Source of the DNA: Mycobacterium cookii | GTDB lineage: Bacteria; Actinomycetota; Actinomycetes; Mycobacteriales; Mycobacteriaceae | Direction: 5' to 3' | Length of the DNA stretch: 64,000 nt | NCBI RefSeq assembly: GCF_010727945.1 | Contig: NZ_AP022569.1 | Coordinates: 558,001-622,000, forward strand | In this document: piece after piece, positions 19,830-27,524 of the stretch | Numbering within the stretch: position 1 is the stretch's first letter | Layout of the letters: each line of letters begins with the position of its first letter | Notes under the pieces: model-generated | Databases searched by the model: none | Told to the model about the DNA's origin: nothing | The model's input: only the letters and a program-made list of their open reading frames with translations | Position numbers and translations under genes: made by a program

Positions 19830-20714
19830 GCCCGCGGCCTGCGCCGCCATCAGCAGCACCCTGGCCTGACTGGGCGGCAGCCCGGACACCATTACCGCGC
19901 CCGCGTCGACCAGGTCGCGGCCCGGGCCGTATCCGGGGCTGACCCGGCCACCCACGACGCGGGTCGACACCGCCACGTCGACACCTGCCCGACAGTGCCG
20001 CCGCACGCCGTCGATCATCGCGGCGCCGGCATTTCCCGAGCCCAGCGCTGCCAACACGATGCCGTGGGCGCCCGCGGCCACGCATGCGTCCATGGCGACC
20101 GCGTCGCCGCCCGGGTATGCCGCGACGATGTCCACCCGTGGGGCCCCGGCCGCCGACAGCTCGCCCAGATAGGGCCGGGCCTTGTCCTGCGCGAACGTCA
20201 CCGCGGTGTCCACGCTGCCCAGCAGTCGACTCTCGAAAGCGTGGCCGGTCGCCACCTTGTGCAGCCCCCACGGCTGCAGGATCCGGCCCGCGAACGACAC
20301 CAACACGCCGAGGTTACGGGCGGCGGGGTCCGACGCCACCGTCACCGCGTCGCGCAGATTCGCCGGGCCGTCGGCGTCGGGGTCGTCGGCGCTGCGCATC
20401 GCGCCGGTCATGACCAGGGGAATATCACCGGCATAGGTGAGGTCCAGCCACAGCGCGGTCTCCTCGAGGGTGTCGGTGCCGTGCAGCACGACCACACCTT
20501 GCGCGCCACCGTCGGCGGCGGCGCGGGCCGCGGTGCCGATCACATCCCAGTCCGCCGGCGTCAACTCCGAGCTGTCCTTGGCCATCACATCGACGACGTC
20601 GACGTCCAGACCCGCAGCCAACTGGGCGCCACCTCGGGTCGGTCGCGCCACCCCGTCGGCTTGTGCGCTGCTTGCGATCGTCCCGCCAGTGGCGATGACG
20701 GTGACGCGGCTCAT
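19794..20714 (-). CDS. ansA: L-asparaginase (type I, bacterial)
   Basis: Hydrolyses asparagine to aspartate and ammonia. The two catalytic threonine motifs are present: [12 protein letters not shown] at the N-terminus and [15 protein letters not shown] near residues 75-90, the latter carrying the Thr-Asp-Lys region. [14 protein letters not shown] and VSPGYGPG complete the family pattern. The ATG at 20714 ([14 protein letters not shown]) gives 306 residues and matches known enzymes; the frame stays open far upstream but that region is non-coding for this gene. Convergent overlap of 36 bases with dinX; divergent from lspA. No signal peptide, so cytosolic. Confidence 0.93.
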   Translation of the reverse strand: MSRVTVIATGGTIASSAQADGVARPTRGGAQLAAGLDVDVVDVMAKDSSELTPADWDVIGTAARAAADGGAQGVVVLHGTDTLEETALWLDLTYAGDIPLVMTGAMRSADDPDADGPANLRDAVTVASDPAARNLGVLVSFAGRILQPWGLHKVATGHAFESRLLGSVDTAVTFAQDKARPYLGELSAAGAPRVDIVAAYPGGDAVAMDACVAAGAHGIVLAALGSGNAGAAMIDGVRRHCRAGVDVAVSTRVVGGRVSPGYGPGRDLVDAGAVMVSGLPPSQARVLLMAAQAAGLPLRDVVARLF

Positions 20715-20781
20715 GAGGGAAATCATCGCGCATCGGCGGGCGCTGCCGCTGCTTGCTGCACCTCTAGTGGATGATGGACGG

Positions 20782-21483
20782 GTGACGGACCAACCCACGG
20801 GACCGGCCGAGCCGGTGACCGAGGCCGATACGGCCGAGGACGCGCAGGCTCCTGCGCCGAGGCGGCGGCAGCCGCTGTTGCTGTCCGTGGCCGCGGTGGT
20901 GCTGGCGCTGGACATCGTCACCAAGGTGCTCGCGGTCAGGCTGCTGACGCCGGGGCAGCCGGTGCCGATCATCGGTGACACCATCACGTGGACGCTGGTC
21001 CGCAACTCCGGGGCCGCGTTCTCGATGGCGACCGGCTACACCTGGATGCTGACGGTGATCGCCAGCGCGGTCGTCGTCGGGATTTTCTGGATGGGACGGC
21101 GGCTGGTCTCGCCGTGGTGGGCCGTCGGCCTCGGCATGATCCTCGGCGGCGCGATGGGAAACCTGGTCGACCGGTTCTTCCGCTCGCCCGGCCCACTGCG
21201 CGGACACGTCGTGGACTTCTTGTCGATCGGATGGTGGCCGGTGTTCAACGTCGCCGACCCGTCGGTGGTTGGCGGAGCGATCCTGCTGGTCACGCTCTCA
21301 GCGCTCGGCTACGACTTCGACACCGTCGGCCGGCGCCGCCCTGGCGACGATGGGTCCGGCGACGACGCCGAGCGAAGCGATGCCGCCGATGACGAAGCGG
21401 AGGAGCGGCGCCGGTGGAGCGCCGGCGAAGCGACCGACGCCGCCGACGCCTCAGACGGCGACACGGCCGACCGAAGCCTGTGA
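20782..21483 (+). CDS. lspA: Lipoprotein signal peptidase (signal peptidase II)
   Basis: LspA removes signal peptides from diacylglyceryl-modified prolipoproteins in the plasma membrane. The four-span core carries the catalytic aspartates in [12 protein letters not shown] and [12 protein letters not shown], plus [12 protein letters not shown]. The start GTG 20782 matches the mycobacterial N-terminus. At 233 residues it is about 30 residues longer than the M. tuberculosis enzyme because of a highly acidic, Asp/Glu/Ala-rich tail after [10 protein letters not shown]. Its stop overlaps the next gene by 4 bases (GTGA), coupling it to the pseudouridine synthase as in M. tuberculosis. Confidence 0.95.
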   Translation: MTDQPTGPAEPVTEADTAEDAQAPAPRRRQPLLLSVAAVVLALDIVTKVLAVRLLTPGQPVPIIGDTITWTLVRNSGAAFSMATGYTWMLTVIASAVVVGIFWMGRRLVSPWWAVGLGMILGGAMGNLVDRFFRSPGPLRGHVVDFLSIGWWPVFNVADPSVVGGAILLVTLSALGYDFDTVGRRRPGDDGSGDDAERSDAADDEAEERRRWSAGEATDAADASDGDTADRSL

Positions 21484-22406
21484 CCGATCGCTCGATGCCG
21501 GTGCCGGAGGGCCTCGCCGGAATGCGGGTCGACGCCGGCTTGGCGCGGCTGCTGGGGCTGTCCCGCACGGCCGCCGCGGCGCTGGCCGAGGACGGCGGGG
21601 TCGAACTGGACGGAGTGCAAGCCGGCAAGTCCGATCGACTGACCCCGGGGGCCTGGCTGCAGGTGAGGTTGCCCGAGCCGCCGGCACCGGTGGAAAACAC
21701 GCCCGTCGACATCGAGGGCATGACGATTCTGTACTCCGACGACGACATCGTCGCGGTCGACAAGCCGGCCGGGGTCGCGGCGCACGCGTCGGTGGGCTGG
21801 ACCGGGCCGACGGTGCTCGGCGGGCTGGCCGCCGCGGGCTACCGGATCACCACGTCCGGGGTGCACGAGCGGCAGGGGATCGTCCACCGCCTGGATGTGG
21901 GCACGTCCGGGGTGATGGTGGTCGCGATCTCCGAACGCGCCTACACCCTGCTCAAGCGAGCCTTCAAGCAACGGACGGTCGACAAGCGTTATCACGCTCT
22001 GGTGCAAGGACATCCGGACCCCTCCAGCGGCACCATCGACGCCCCGATCGGCCGCCACCGGGGCCACGACTGGAAGTTCGCCGTCACCTCCGACGGCCGG
22101 CACAGCCGCACCCACTACGACACGATCGAGGCATTCGTCGCCGCCAGCCTGCTCGACGTACATCTGGAAACCGGACGCACCCACCAGATTCGGGTACACT
22201 TTGCCGCCCTGCATCATCCGTGCTGCGGCGACCTCACCTATGGCGCCAATCCCAAGCTCGCGAAAAAGCTTGGGCTGGAACGCCAATGGCTGCATGCCCG
22301 CTCGCTGTCCTTCACCCACCCCGGCGACGGGCGGCAGATGGAGATCGTCAGCCCCTACCCGCAGGATCTGCAGCACGCACTCGACGTGCTGCGGGCCGAA
22401 GGCTGA
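21480..22406 (+). CDS. RluD-type 23S rRNA pseudouridine synthase, Rv1540-like
   Basis: The 308-residue protein has an N-terminal S4 RNA-binding domain ([20 protein letters not shown]) and the RluD catalytic core with [14 protein letters not shown] containing the catalytic Asp, followed by KRYHALVQG and [14 protein letters not shown]. It isomerises uridine in large rRNA; the exact sites are not evident. GTG 21480 overlaps the lspA stop and matches the homologue's N-terminus. The 3' end is 2 bases from a convergent gene, with a 12-base palindrome GCTGAGCTCAGC spanning both stop codons. Confidence 0.93.
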   Translation: MTDRSMPVPEGLAGMRVDAGLARLLGLSRTAAAALAEDGGVELDGVQAGKSDRLTPGAWLQVRLPEPPAPVENTPVDIEGMTILYSDDDIVAVDKPAGVAAHASVGWTGPTVLGGLAAAGYRITTSGVHERQGIVHRLDVGTSGVMVVAISERAYTLLKRAFKQRTVDKRYHALVQGHPDPSSGTIDAPIGRHRGHDWKFAVTSDGRHSRTHYDTIEAFVAASLLDVHLETGRTHQIRVHFAALHHPCCGDLTYGANPKLAKKLGLERQWLHARSLSFTHPGDGRQMEIVSPYPQDLQHALDVLRAEG

Positions 22407-22408
22407 GC

Positions 22409-22855
22409 TCAGCTGCGAACCCGGCGCGGAAAGCTCTTGGCCTCGTCGACCCATTCGCGCTCGATACGACCGATCTCCAGGGACAGCATCGCCACCGTCG
22501 CGTTGTCGCAATGGACTTCATGCGCCGTGCGGAATTCGGCGGCCGCTCCGGCGGCGGGCAAGTGCGGCCGCAGACCCTCGAACCATTCGTCGCCGACGAC
22601 ATTGGGCGCATCGGCGTCGCGGGGACCGTCGGCCCATCGGCGATAGCTATCGCGGGCGTTGGCCAGACCCGCTCGCCAGCGTTGTACCGAATCGTGTCGC
22701 TGCGAGTGCAGTTGGGAGATCATCTGGTGCTTCTGCTCGGAGCTTGCCGCCAGCCGCGGCAACCAGGTGTCGCCCACCAACCTCACCACTCCCAAGATGC
22801 CCGCGGTCGACGCACCCGCGACCACACCCATCAGGCCCATGCCCGCCATGCTCAT
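22409..22855 (-). CDS. Hypothetical single-span membrane protein
   Basis: The 148-residue product opens with a Gly/Ala/Val-rich hydrophobic segment (about residues 5-28) and continues as a hydrophilic, probably helical domain rich in Arg, Gln, Trp and Glu. The likely topology is a single N-terminal anchor or uncleaved signal with the rest in one compartment. No domain is recognised. Convergent with the pseudouridine synthase and about 30 bases downstream of the methyltransferase on the same strand, so it may belong to the same transcript. Confidence 0.6.
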   Translation of the reverse strand: MSMAGMGLMGVVAGASTAGILGVVRLVGDTWLPRLAASSEQKHQMISQLHSQRHDSVQRWRAGLANARDSYRRWADGPRDADAPNVVGDEWFEGLRPHLPAAGAAAEFRTAHEVHCDNATVAMLSLEIGRIEREWVDEAKSFPRRVRS

Positions 22856-22887
22856 ACGCAGATCGTCGCATTCCTGCGCATCACCGG

Positions 22888-23643
22888 CTACGGCTTGCGG
22901 GCTTCGACCAGCAAGCGGGTCGCGTGCGCGACGAAGGGACCGTCGGATTCGATGCGCTCGTGTAGTCGGCGAAGCGGCTCGCGGTAACGGTCGACGCTGA
23001 AGTCCGGCACCGTCCAGACCACCTTGCGCAGGAAGTAGATCACCGCACCGACGTCGAAGAACTCTGCCCGCTGCCGCTCCAGGCGCATGTCAACGACCTG
23101 CAGGCCGGCCGCCTGGGCTCCCGCGCGCTGAGCATCCGGATGCAGCTCGGCCCATTTCTGCGGCTGCGGTCCGATGAAGTATTCGACCAGCTCGGCCATC
23201 GTCGCCGGCCCGATCTGCTGCGCGAAATAGCTGCCGCCAGGCCGCAGCACCCGGGCAATCTCGTTCCACCGCACGGTGATTGGATGCCGACTGGTCACCA
23301 GGTCGAACGCCTCGTCGGCGAACGGCAGCCGTGGTTCGTCACGAGCCGCCACCACCACGACGCCGCGCGGGTGCAGCAGCTTGGTGGCCAACGCCGCATT
23401 CGGCGGCCAGGTTTCCAGCGCGACCATCGTCGGCGGGAAGATCCGCGCACCGGCCAGCACCTCGCCGCCGCCGGTGTCGAGGTCCAGCGCCGCCGACGCC
23501 GTCGCCAACCGTGCGCTCATCTGCCGCTGGTAGCCCCAGGACGGGCGTTCCTCGCTGGCCCGGCCGTCGAGCCAGGAGAAGTCCCAGCCGTCGATCGGCA
23601 CAGCAGAGGCTTCGGAAACCAGATCGTCGAATGCCCGGGTCAT
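22888..23643 (-). CDS. SAM-dependent methyltransferase (class I)
   Basis: The 251-residue protein has the class I Rossmann pattern: LDLDTGGGEVLAG as motif I, VVVVAARDEPRLPFADEAFDL with the acidic/aromatic post-motif, and RVLRPGGSYFAQQIG as the motif after strand 5. Substrate is unknown. The start is ATG 23643 (MTRAFDDLVSEAS). The stop of the upstream proline-rich gene lies 13 bases before it, so the two are likely co-transcribed. Members of this family in actinobacteria methylate diverse small molecules; no specific pathway is indicated by neighbours. Confidence 0.82.
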   Translation of the reverse strand: MTRAFDDLVSEASAVPIDGWDFSWLDGRASEERPSWGYQRQMSARLATASAALDLDTGGGEVLAGARIFPPTMVALETWPPNAALATKLLHPRGVVVVAARDEPRLPFADEAFDLVTSRHPITVRWNEIARVLRPGGSYFAQQIGPATMAELVEYFIGPQPQKWAELHPDAQRAGAQAAGLQVVDMRLERQRAEFFDVGAVIYFLRKVVWTVPDFSVDRYREPLRRLHERIESDGPFVAHATRLLVEARKP

Positions 23644-23656
23644 GAGGACATTGGTA

Positions 23657-24475
23657 TCAGGGTGCGAGCCGGATATGTCCTGGGGGCGAGGGCTGATCCG
23701 GCGTCGGGCTGGCCGGGGCGTTTCCGCCGCCTGCCCCGCCGCCTGCCCCGCCGCCGGGCGCAGCGGGTGCGGGTGCGTTTCCGCCGCCTGCCCCACCTCC
23801 GGGCGCGGCCGGCGCGGGAGGTGCGGCCTCTGGCGGGGGTTCTTGCGGCGCCTCGGCCGGCGGCGGTGGCTCCTCAGGTGGCGGCGGTGCCTTTTGCGGC
23901 ACCGGCGGCGCGTGCCGCGGTGGCGGCGGGGGTTGTTGGGGCGCCGGCTGGATCTCCTGCGGCACCGGCGGTGGTGGTTGCGCGGGAATCGGGACCGGCT
24001 TGGTCGGAGCGATGTCTCCAGCCGGAAGGGGACCGACGAGCGAAGTCAGCACGATGCGCCGGGACGTCACCGGCGGTTCGCCGGCACGGTACGCCGCGAT
24101 GCCCGCGATCTTGCCTTTGTCGTACGGGCAGTAGGCCTCCACCGACGCGTTGATGAACAGGTCGATGGTCCGGGTGATCCGGTCTTGCGGTTGCAGGCGG
24201 GTGAGTGGGTTCTCGTTGAAGCCGTTGTTCCTGATCAACTCGACAAGATCGCCGACCGGCATGCCGTCATCGAGTTTCGAGCATGCCTTCTTGGCCGATG
24301 TGACGAGGCTGTTCTCGTTGTCGACCGGGGGTATGTCCTTCTGGCCGAGCAGGTCGAAGAATCTCTGGTCCTGGCTTGGGTCCGCGGTCGCGGTGACGCC
24401 GGTCAGCGCTGATCCGACGCTGAGTGCGACGGCGGCCACCGCGGCGGGGAGGTGACGAATGATTCCGGAAACCAT
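23657..24475 (-). CDS. Secreted DUF732 protein with proline- and glycine-rich tail
   Basis: The 272-residue product has a Sec signal peptide (MVSGIIRHLPAAVAAVALSV, cleavage near TADPS at about residue 32). A DUF732-type domain follows with a conserved pair of cysteines: SAKKACSKLDDGMP and ASVEAYCPYDKGK. From about residue 165 the sequence is a long Pro-rich stretch and then two Gly/Ala/Pro repeats. Such architecture is typical of exported mycobacterial cell-wall proteins of unknown function. It probably shares a transcript with the downstream methyltransferase. Confidence 0.85.
   Translation of the reverse strand: MVSGIIRHLPAAVAAVALSVGSALTGVTATADPSQDQRFFDLLGQKDIPPVDNENSLVTSAKKACSKLDDGMPVGDLVELIRNNGFNENPLTRLQPQDRITRTIDLFINASVEAYCPYDKGKIAGIAAYRAGEPPVTSRRIVLTSLVGPLPAGDIAPTKPVPIPAQPPPPVPQEIQPAPQQPPPPPRHAPPVPQKAPPPPEEPPPPAEAPQEPPPEAAPPAPAAPGGGAGGGNAPAPAAPGGGAGGGAGGGNAPASPTPDQPSPPGHIRLAP
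23718..23819 (-). repeat. Tandem-like repeats encoding Gly/Ala/Pro tail
   Basis: Two near-identical units, each encoding GGGAGGGNAPA preceded by PAAP, run back to back inside the 3' end of the DUF732 gene; one copy has an extra four-residue GAGG insertion. The repeats make this a likely site of length variation between strains. Confidence 0.7.
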
Positions 24476-24643
24476 TGCCGGGTGTCCGTTCTGCTGAAGC
24501 CATCGAACCTGTGGCTTCCAATTTAGGCCGCGGGTGGCAATTGCGCAGATCCCCGGTTCCGCTGTGGGGTTCGCCGAGCGTGGTCGACGCGAGAACCCAG
24601 GCCGCTAATTCGCAGCCGACACACGCTCGGCGAAGTTATTGGG

Positions 24644-25051
24644 TCAGACGACCGCCTTGATGTCGTCCGATGCGATGTCACCGGCCAGCGGCGCGACGGC
24701 GCGAAGTATCTCGGTGATCGTGTCCGGGTGCAGCCCGGCCGCACACAGCGAGTCGGCCAGGTGCGCGGCGACCATCGCGAAGTGATGCATGGTGATCCCG
24801 CGGCCTTCATGGGCCTGCCGCATCGACAGCCCGCTGTAGCTCACCGAGCCGCCGAGAAGGGAGCTGAGAAACTCGACCTGCTTGGCTTTCACCCGCTTCA
24901 TGTCGGCGCCGGCGTAGAAGCCGGCCAGCAGATCATCGTCGAGCACCCGGCAGTAGAAGTCCTCGACGACAACCTCGAGGGCGTCGCGACCGCCGATCGT
25001 GTCGTACAGCGTGGCGGTGCCGGGCTTGCGAAAACGGGCGAGTATTCCCAT
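24644..25051 (-). CDS. glbN: Truncated haemoglobin N (group I)
   Basis: This 2-on-2 globin binds O2 and converts nitric oxide to nitrate. At 135 residues it keeps the key haem-pocket residues at the same positions as M. tuberculosis trHbN: Tyr33 (B10) in VEDFYCRV, Gln58 (E11) in KAKQVEF, and the proximal His81 (F8) in RQAHEGRG. The basic pre-A extension MGILARFRK, needed for fast NO dioxygenation in the M. tuberculosis protein, is retained. It is flanked by unrelated genes, with no nitrate reductase or reductase partner nearby. 158 bases separate it from the divergent SDR gene. Confidence 0.96.
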   Translation of the reverse strand: MGILARFRKPGTATLYDTIGGRDALEVVVEDFYCRVLDDDLLAGFYAGADMKRVKAKQVEFLSSLLGGSVSYSGLSMRQAHEGRGITMHHFAMVAAHLADSLCAAGLHPDTITEILRAVAPLAGDIASDDIKAVV

Positions 25052-25209
25052 GCGTACAGCGCACCACCTGCCGGTTGCCCGGTAGTTAGAAGGCCGTCAC
25101 CGGGCGATTACCTGGCGTAACAACCGGATTGCGACAGAATCACCTGCACCGGGTGGTGGTGTAGCAGACTCGGGAGGAATCCAAGGCAATCACCAACGGG
25201 AGCGAAGCC

Positions 25210-26226
25210 ATGAATCTGGGGGATCTGACCGGCCTCGTCGAGAAGCCGTTCGCCGCCGTGTCCAACCTCGTCAACACCCCGAACTCGGCCGGTCGCTATC
25301 GACCGTTCTACCTGCGCAACCTGCTCGACGCCGTGCAGGGCCGCACCCTGCGCGAGTCCGTCGACGACACCATCACCTTGATCACCGGCGGATCGTCGGG
25401 CATCGGTGAAGCGGCGGCGAAGAAGATTGCGGCGGCCGGCGGCGAGGTGGTCCTGGTCGCGCGGACGCAGGAGAACCTGGACAAGGTGGCCGACGACATC
25501 CGCAGCGACGGCGGCATCGCGCACGTCTACCCCTGCGATCTGTCCGACATGGACGCCATCGCGGCGATGGCCGACAAGGTGCTGGCAGACCTCGGTGGCG
25601 TCGACGTGCTGATCAACAATGCCGGGCGGTCGATTCGACGTTCGCTCGCGCTGTCCTACGACCGCATCCACGACTACCAGCGGACCATGCAGCTGAACTA
25701 TCTGGGCGCCGTGCAGCTGATACTCAAATTCATTCCGGGCATGCGGGAACGAGGATTCGGGCAGATCATCAACGTGTCCTCGGTCGGTGTGCAGACCCGG
25801 GCGCCACGTTTCGGCGCCTACATCGCCAGCAAGGCCGCATTGGACAGCCTCTGCGACGCACTGCAGGCCGAGGTCGTCGACGACGACGTCAAATTCACCA
25901 CCGTGCACATGGCGCTGGTCCGGACCCCGATGATCAGCCCCACCAAGATGTATGACAAGTTCCCGGCGCTCACACCGGACCAGGCAGCCGGCGTGATCAC
26001 CGACGCGATCGTGCAGCGGCCGCGACGGGCCAGTTCGCCCTTCGGACAGTTCGCGGCCCTGGCCGATGCCGTCAACCCCGCAGTCATGGACCGCGTGCGC
26101 AACCGGGCCTTCAGCATGTTCGACGACTCGTCGGCCGCCAAGGGAGACGAATCCGACAGCGGCGCAACGAATTTCGACAACCGAAGCGAGACGTTCGTGC
26201 GGGCCACCCGCGGGATCCACTGGTGA
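25210..26226 (+). CDS. Short-chain dehydrogenase/reductase, Rv1543-like fatty acyl reductase candidate
   Basis: The 338-residue protein has a ~55-residue N-terminal extension, then the classical SDR core: TGGSSGIG nucleotide-binding loop, DVLINNAG, a catalytic serine in INVSSVG, and the YIASK active site (Tyr-x-x-x-Lys). It resembles M. tuberculosis Rv1543, annotated as a possible fatty acyl-CoA reductase. The membrane-like extension (NLVNTPNSAGRYRPFYLRNLL) is shared by that group. Start ATG 25210 follows GGGAG. It is the first gene of a three-gene set with the next SDR (7-base gap) and an SRPBCC protein. Confidence 0.88.
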   Translation: MNLGDLTGLVEKPFAAVSNLVNTPNSAGRYRPFYLRNLLDAVQGRTLRESVDDTITLITGGSSGIGEAAAKKIAAAGGEVVLVARTQENLDKVADDIRSDGGIAHVYPCDLSDMDAIAAMADKVLADLGGVDVLINNAGRSIRRSLALSYDRIHDYQRTMQLNYLGAVQLILKFIPGMRERGFGQIINVSSVGVQTRAPRFGAYIASKAALDSLCDALQAEVVDDDVKFTTVHMALVRTPMISPTKMYDKFPALTPDQAAGVITDAIVQRPRRASSPFGQFAALADAVNPAVMDRVRNRAFSMFDDSSAAKGDESDSGATNFDNRSETFVRATRGIHW

Positions 26227-26233
26227 GGCGATC

Positions 26234-27037
26234 ATGAGTCTTCCGAAACCGAACAACCAGGCAGCCGTCGTCATCACCGGCGCCTCCTCCGGCATCGGCA
26301 CCGAACTGGCCCGCGGCCTGGCCCGGCGCGGCTACCCGCTGGTGCTCGTCGCACGCCGCAAAGAACGCATGGACGAGCTTGCCGACGAACTGCGTGGGCA
26401 GTACTCGGTCGGCGTCGACGTGCAGCCGCTCGACCTGTCGGACTCCGCGGCACGCGAAAAGTTGGCGCACCGGCTGCGCACCGAACCGGTCGCCGGTCTG
26501 TGCAACAGCGCCGGCTTCGGCACCAGCGGCATCTTCCAGGAACTGCCGATCGAGCGGGAGTCCGAGGAGGTCGTCCTCAACTCGCTGACGCTGATGGAAC
26601 TGACGCATGCCGCGTTGCCCGGAATGGTCGAACGGGGCGCCGGCGCGGTGCTCAACATCGCATCGATCGCGGGTTTCCAGCCGATGCCGTACATGGCGGT
26701 CTATTCGGCCACCAAGGCCTTCGTGCAGACGTTCTCCGAGGCTGTGCACGAGGAACTGAGCGGCACCGGTGTGTCGGTCACCGTGCTGTGCCCGGGCCCG
26801 GTGCCCACCGAGTGGGGTGAGATCGCCAACGCCGAGCGATTCAGCATCCCCATCGCGCAGGTGTCGCCGCACGATGTCGCCGAGGCCGCCATCGCCGGAA
26901 TGGTCGACGGGAAGCGCAGCGTGGTACCCGGGATCGTGCCCAAGGCCGTCAGCATCGGCGGCCGATACATGCCGCGCACCCTGCTGCTGCCCGGCCTGCG
27001 TCTGGGTAACAGGCTCCGCGGCGGCCCGAGCCACTGA
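26234..27037 (+). CDS. Short-chain dehydrogenase/reductase, Rv1544-like ketoacyl reductase
   Basis: At 267 residues this matches Rv1544 exactly in length and position. It has the TGASSGIG loop, an atypical LCNSAGFG in place of NNAG, the catalytic serine in LNIASIAGF and YSATK as the active-site Tyr-x-x-x-Lys. NADPH preference is suggested by VARRKERM after the second strand. It probably reduces an acyl or keto intermediate together with the preceding SDR. Start ATG 26234; an open frame upstream belongs to the previous gene's shadow. The next gene starts one base before its stop ends. Confidence 0.9.
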   Translation: MSLPKPNNQAAVVITGASSGIGTELARGLARRGYPLVLVARRKERMDELADELRGQYSVGVDVQPLDLSDSAAREKLAHRLRTEPVAGLCNSAGFGTSGIFQELPIERESEEVVLNSLTLMELTHAALPGMVERGAGAVLNIASIAGFQPMPYMAVYSATKAFVQTFSEAVHEELSGTGVSVTVLCPGPVPTEWGEIANAERFSIPIAQVSPHDVAEAAIAGMVDGKRSVVPGIVPKAVSIGGRYMPRTLLLPGLRLGNRLRGGPSH

Positions 27038-27468
27038 TGGCAGCCGTGGACGTCAAAGCCGACGTGCCGATGAGCCCGCAGGACATGTGGGATCGCGTGT
27101 CCGATCTGTCCGAACTCGGCGACTGGCTGTCGATGCACGAGGGATGGCGCAGCGAGCTTCCCGACGAGCTGAGCGAAGGCATCGAGGTCGTGGGCGTCGC
27201 GCGGGCCAAGGGGTTTCGCAATCGGGTGACGTGGACGGTGACCACCTGGCAGCCGCCGCAGCGGGTCGCGCTGTCGGGATCCGGCAAGGGTGGCGCGAAA
27301 TACACGGTGACGCTCACCGTGTCGCCCACCAAGCGGGGGTCAAACCTCGGCCTGCGCCTTGAGCTGGGCGGACGAGCGCTGTTCGGTCCGGTGGGCGCGG
27401 CGGCGGCTCGTGCGGTCAAAGGCGACGCCGAGAAGTCGCTGAAGAAGTTCGTCGAGCTGTATGGCTAG
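27037..27468 (+). CDS. SRPBCC (START-like) family protein, Rv1546-like
   Basis: The 143-residue protein fits the polyketide cyclase/START-like helix-grip fold: an opening [20 protein letters not shown], a [11 protein letters not shown] segment, then strands [16 protein letters not shown] and [10 protein letters not shown], and a long C-terminal helix with [14 protein letters not shown]. It probably binds a hydrophobic ligand. It starts one base inside the previous stop (27037), so it is coupled to the two SDR genes; the set could process or carry a lipid product. Equivalent to M. tuberculosis Rv1546; the Rv1545 gene of that species is not seen here. Confidence 0.85.
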   Translation: MAAVDVKADVPMSPQDMWDRVSDLSELGDWLSMHEGWRSELPDELSEGIEVVGVARAKGFRNRVTWTVTTWQPPQRVALSGSGKGGAKYTVTLTVSPTKRGSNLGLRLELGGRALFGPVGAAAARAVKGDAEKSLKKFVELYG

Positions 27469-27512
27469 CGGCTCGCCGCCGTCAACATTCCACGGAGCAG
27501 GCATGTTCCCGG

Positions 27513-27518
27513 TAGCCT
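27513..27518 (+). promoter_or_regulatory. -10 element for leaderless mmpL
   Basis: TAGCCT is followed by 6 bases and then the ATG at 27525, the spacing expected for a transcript starting at the start codon. Confidence 0.5.
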
Positions 27519-27524
27519 GGCCGG

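Noticed and set aside
20437..20781. N-terminal extension of lspA
   Set aside because: Open frame continues upstream through ansA on the opposite strand; homologues begin at GTG 20782.
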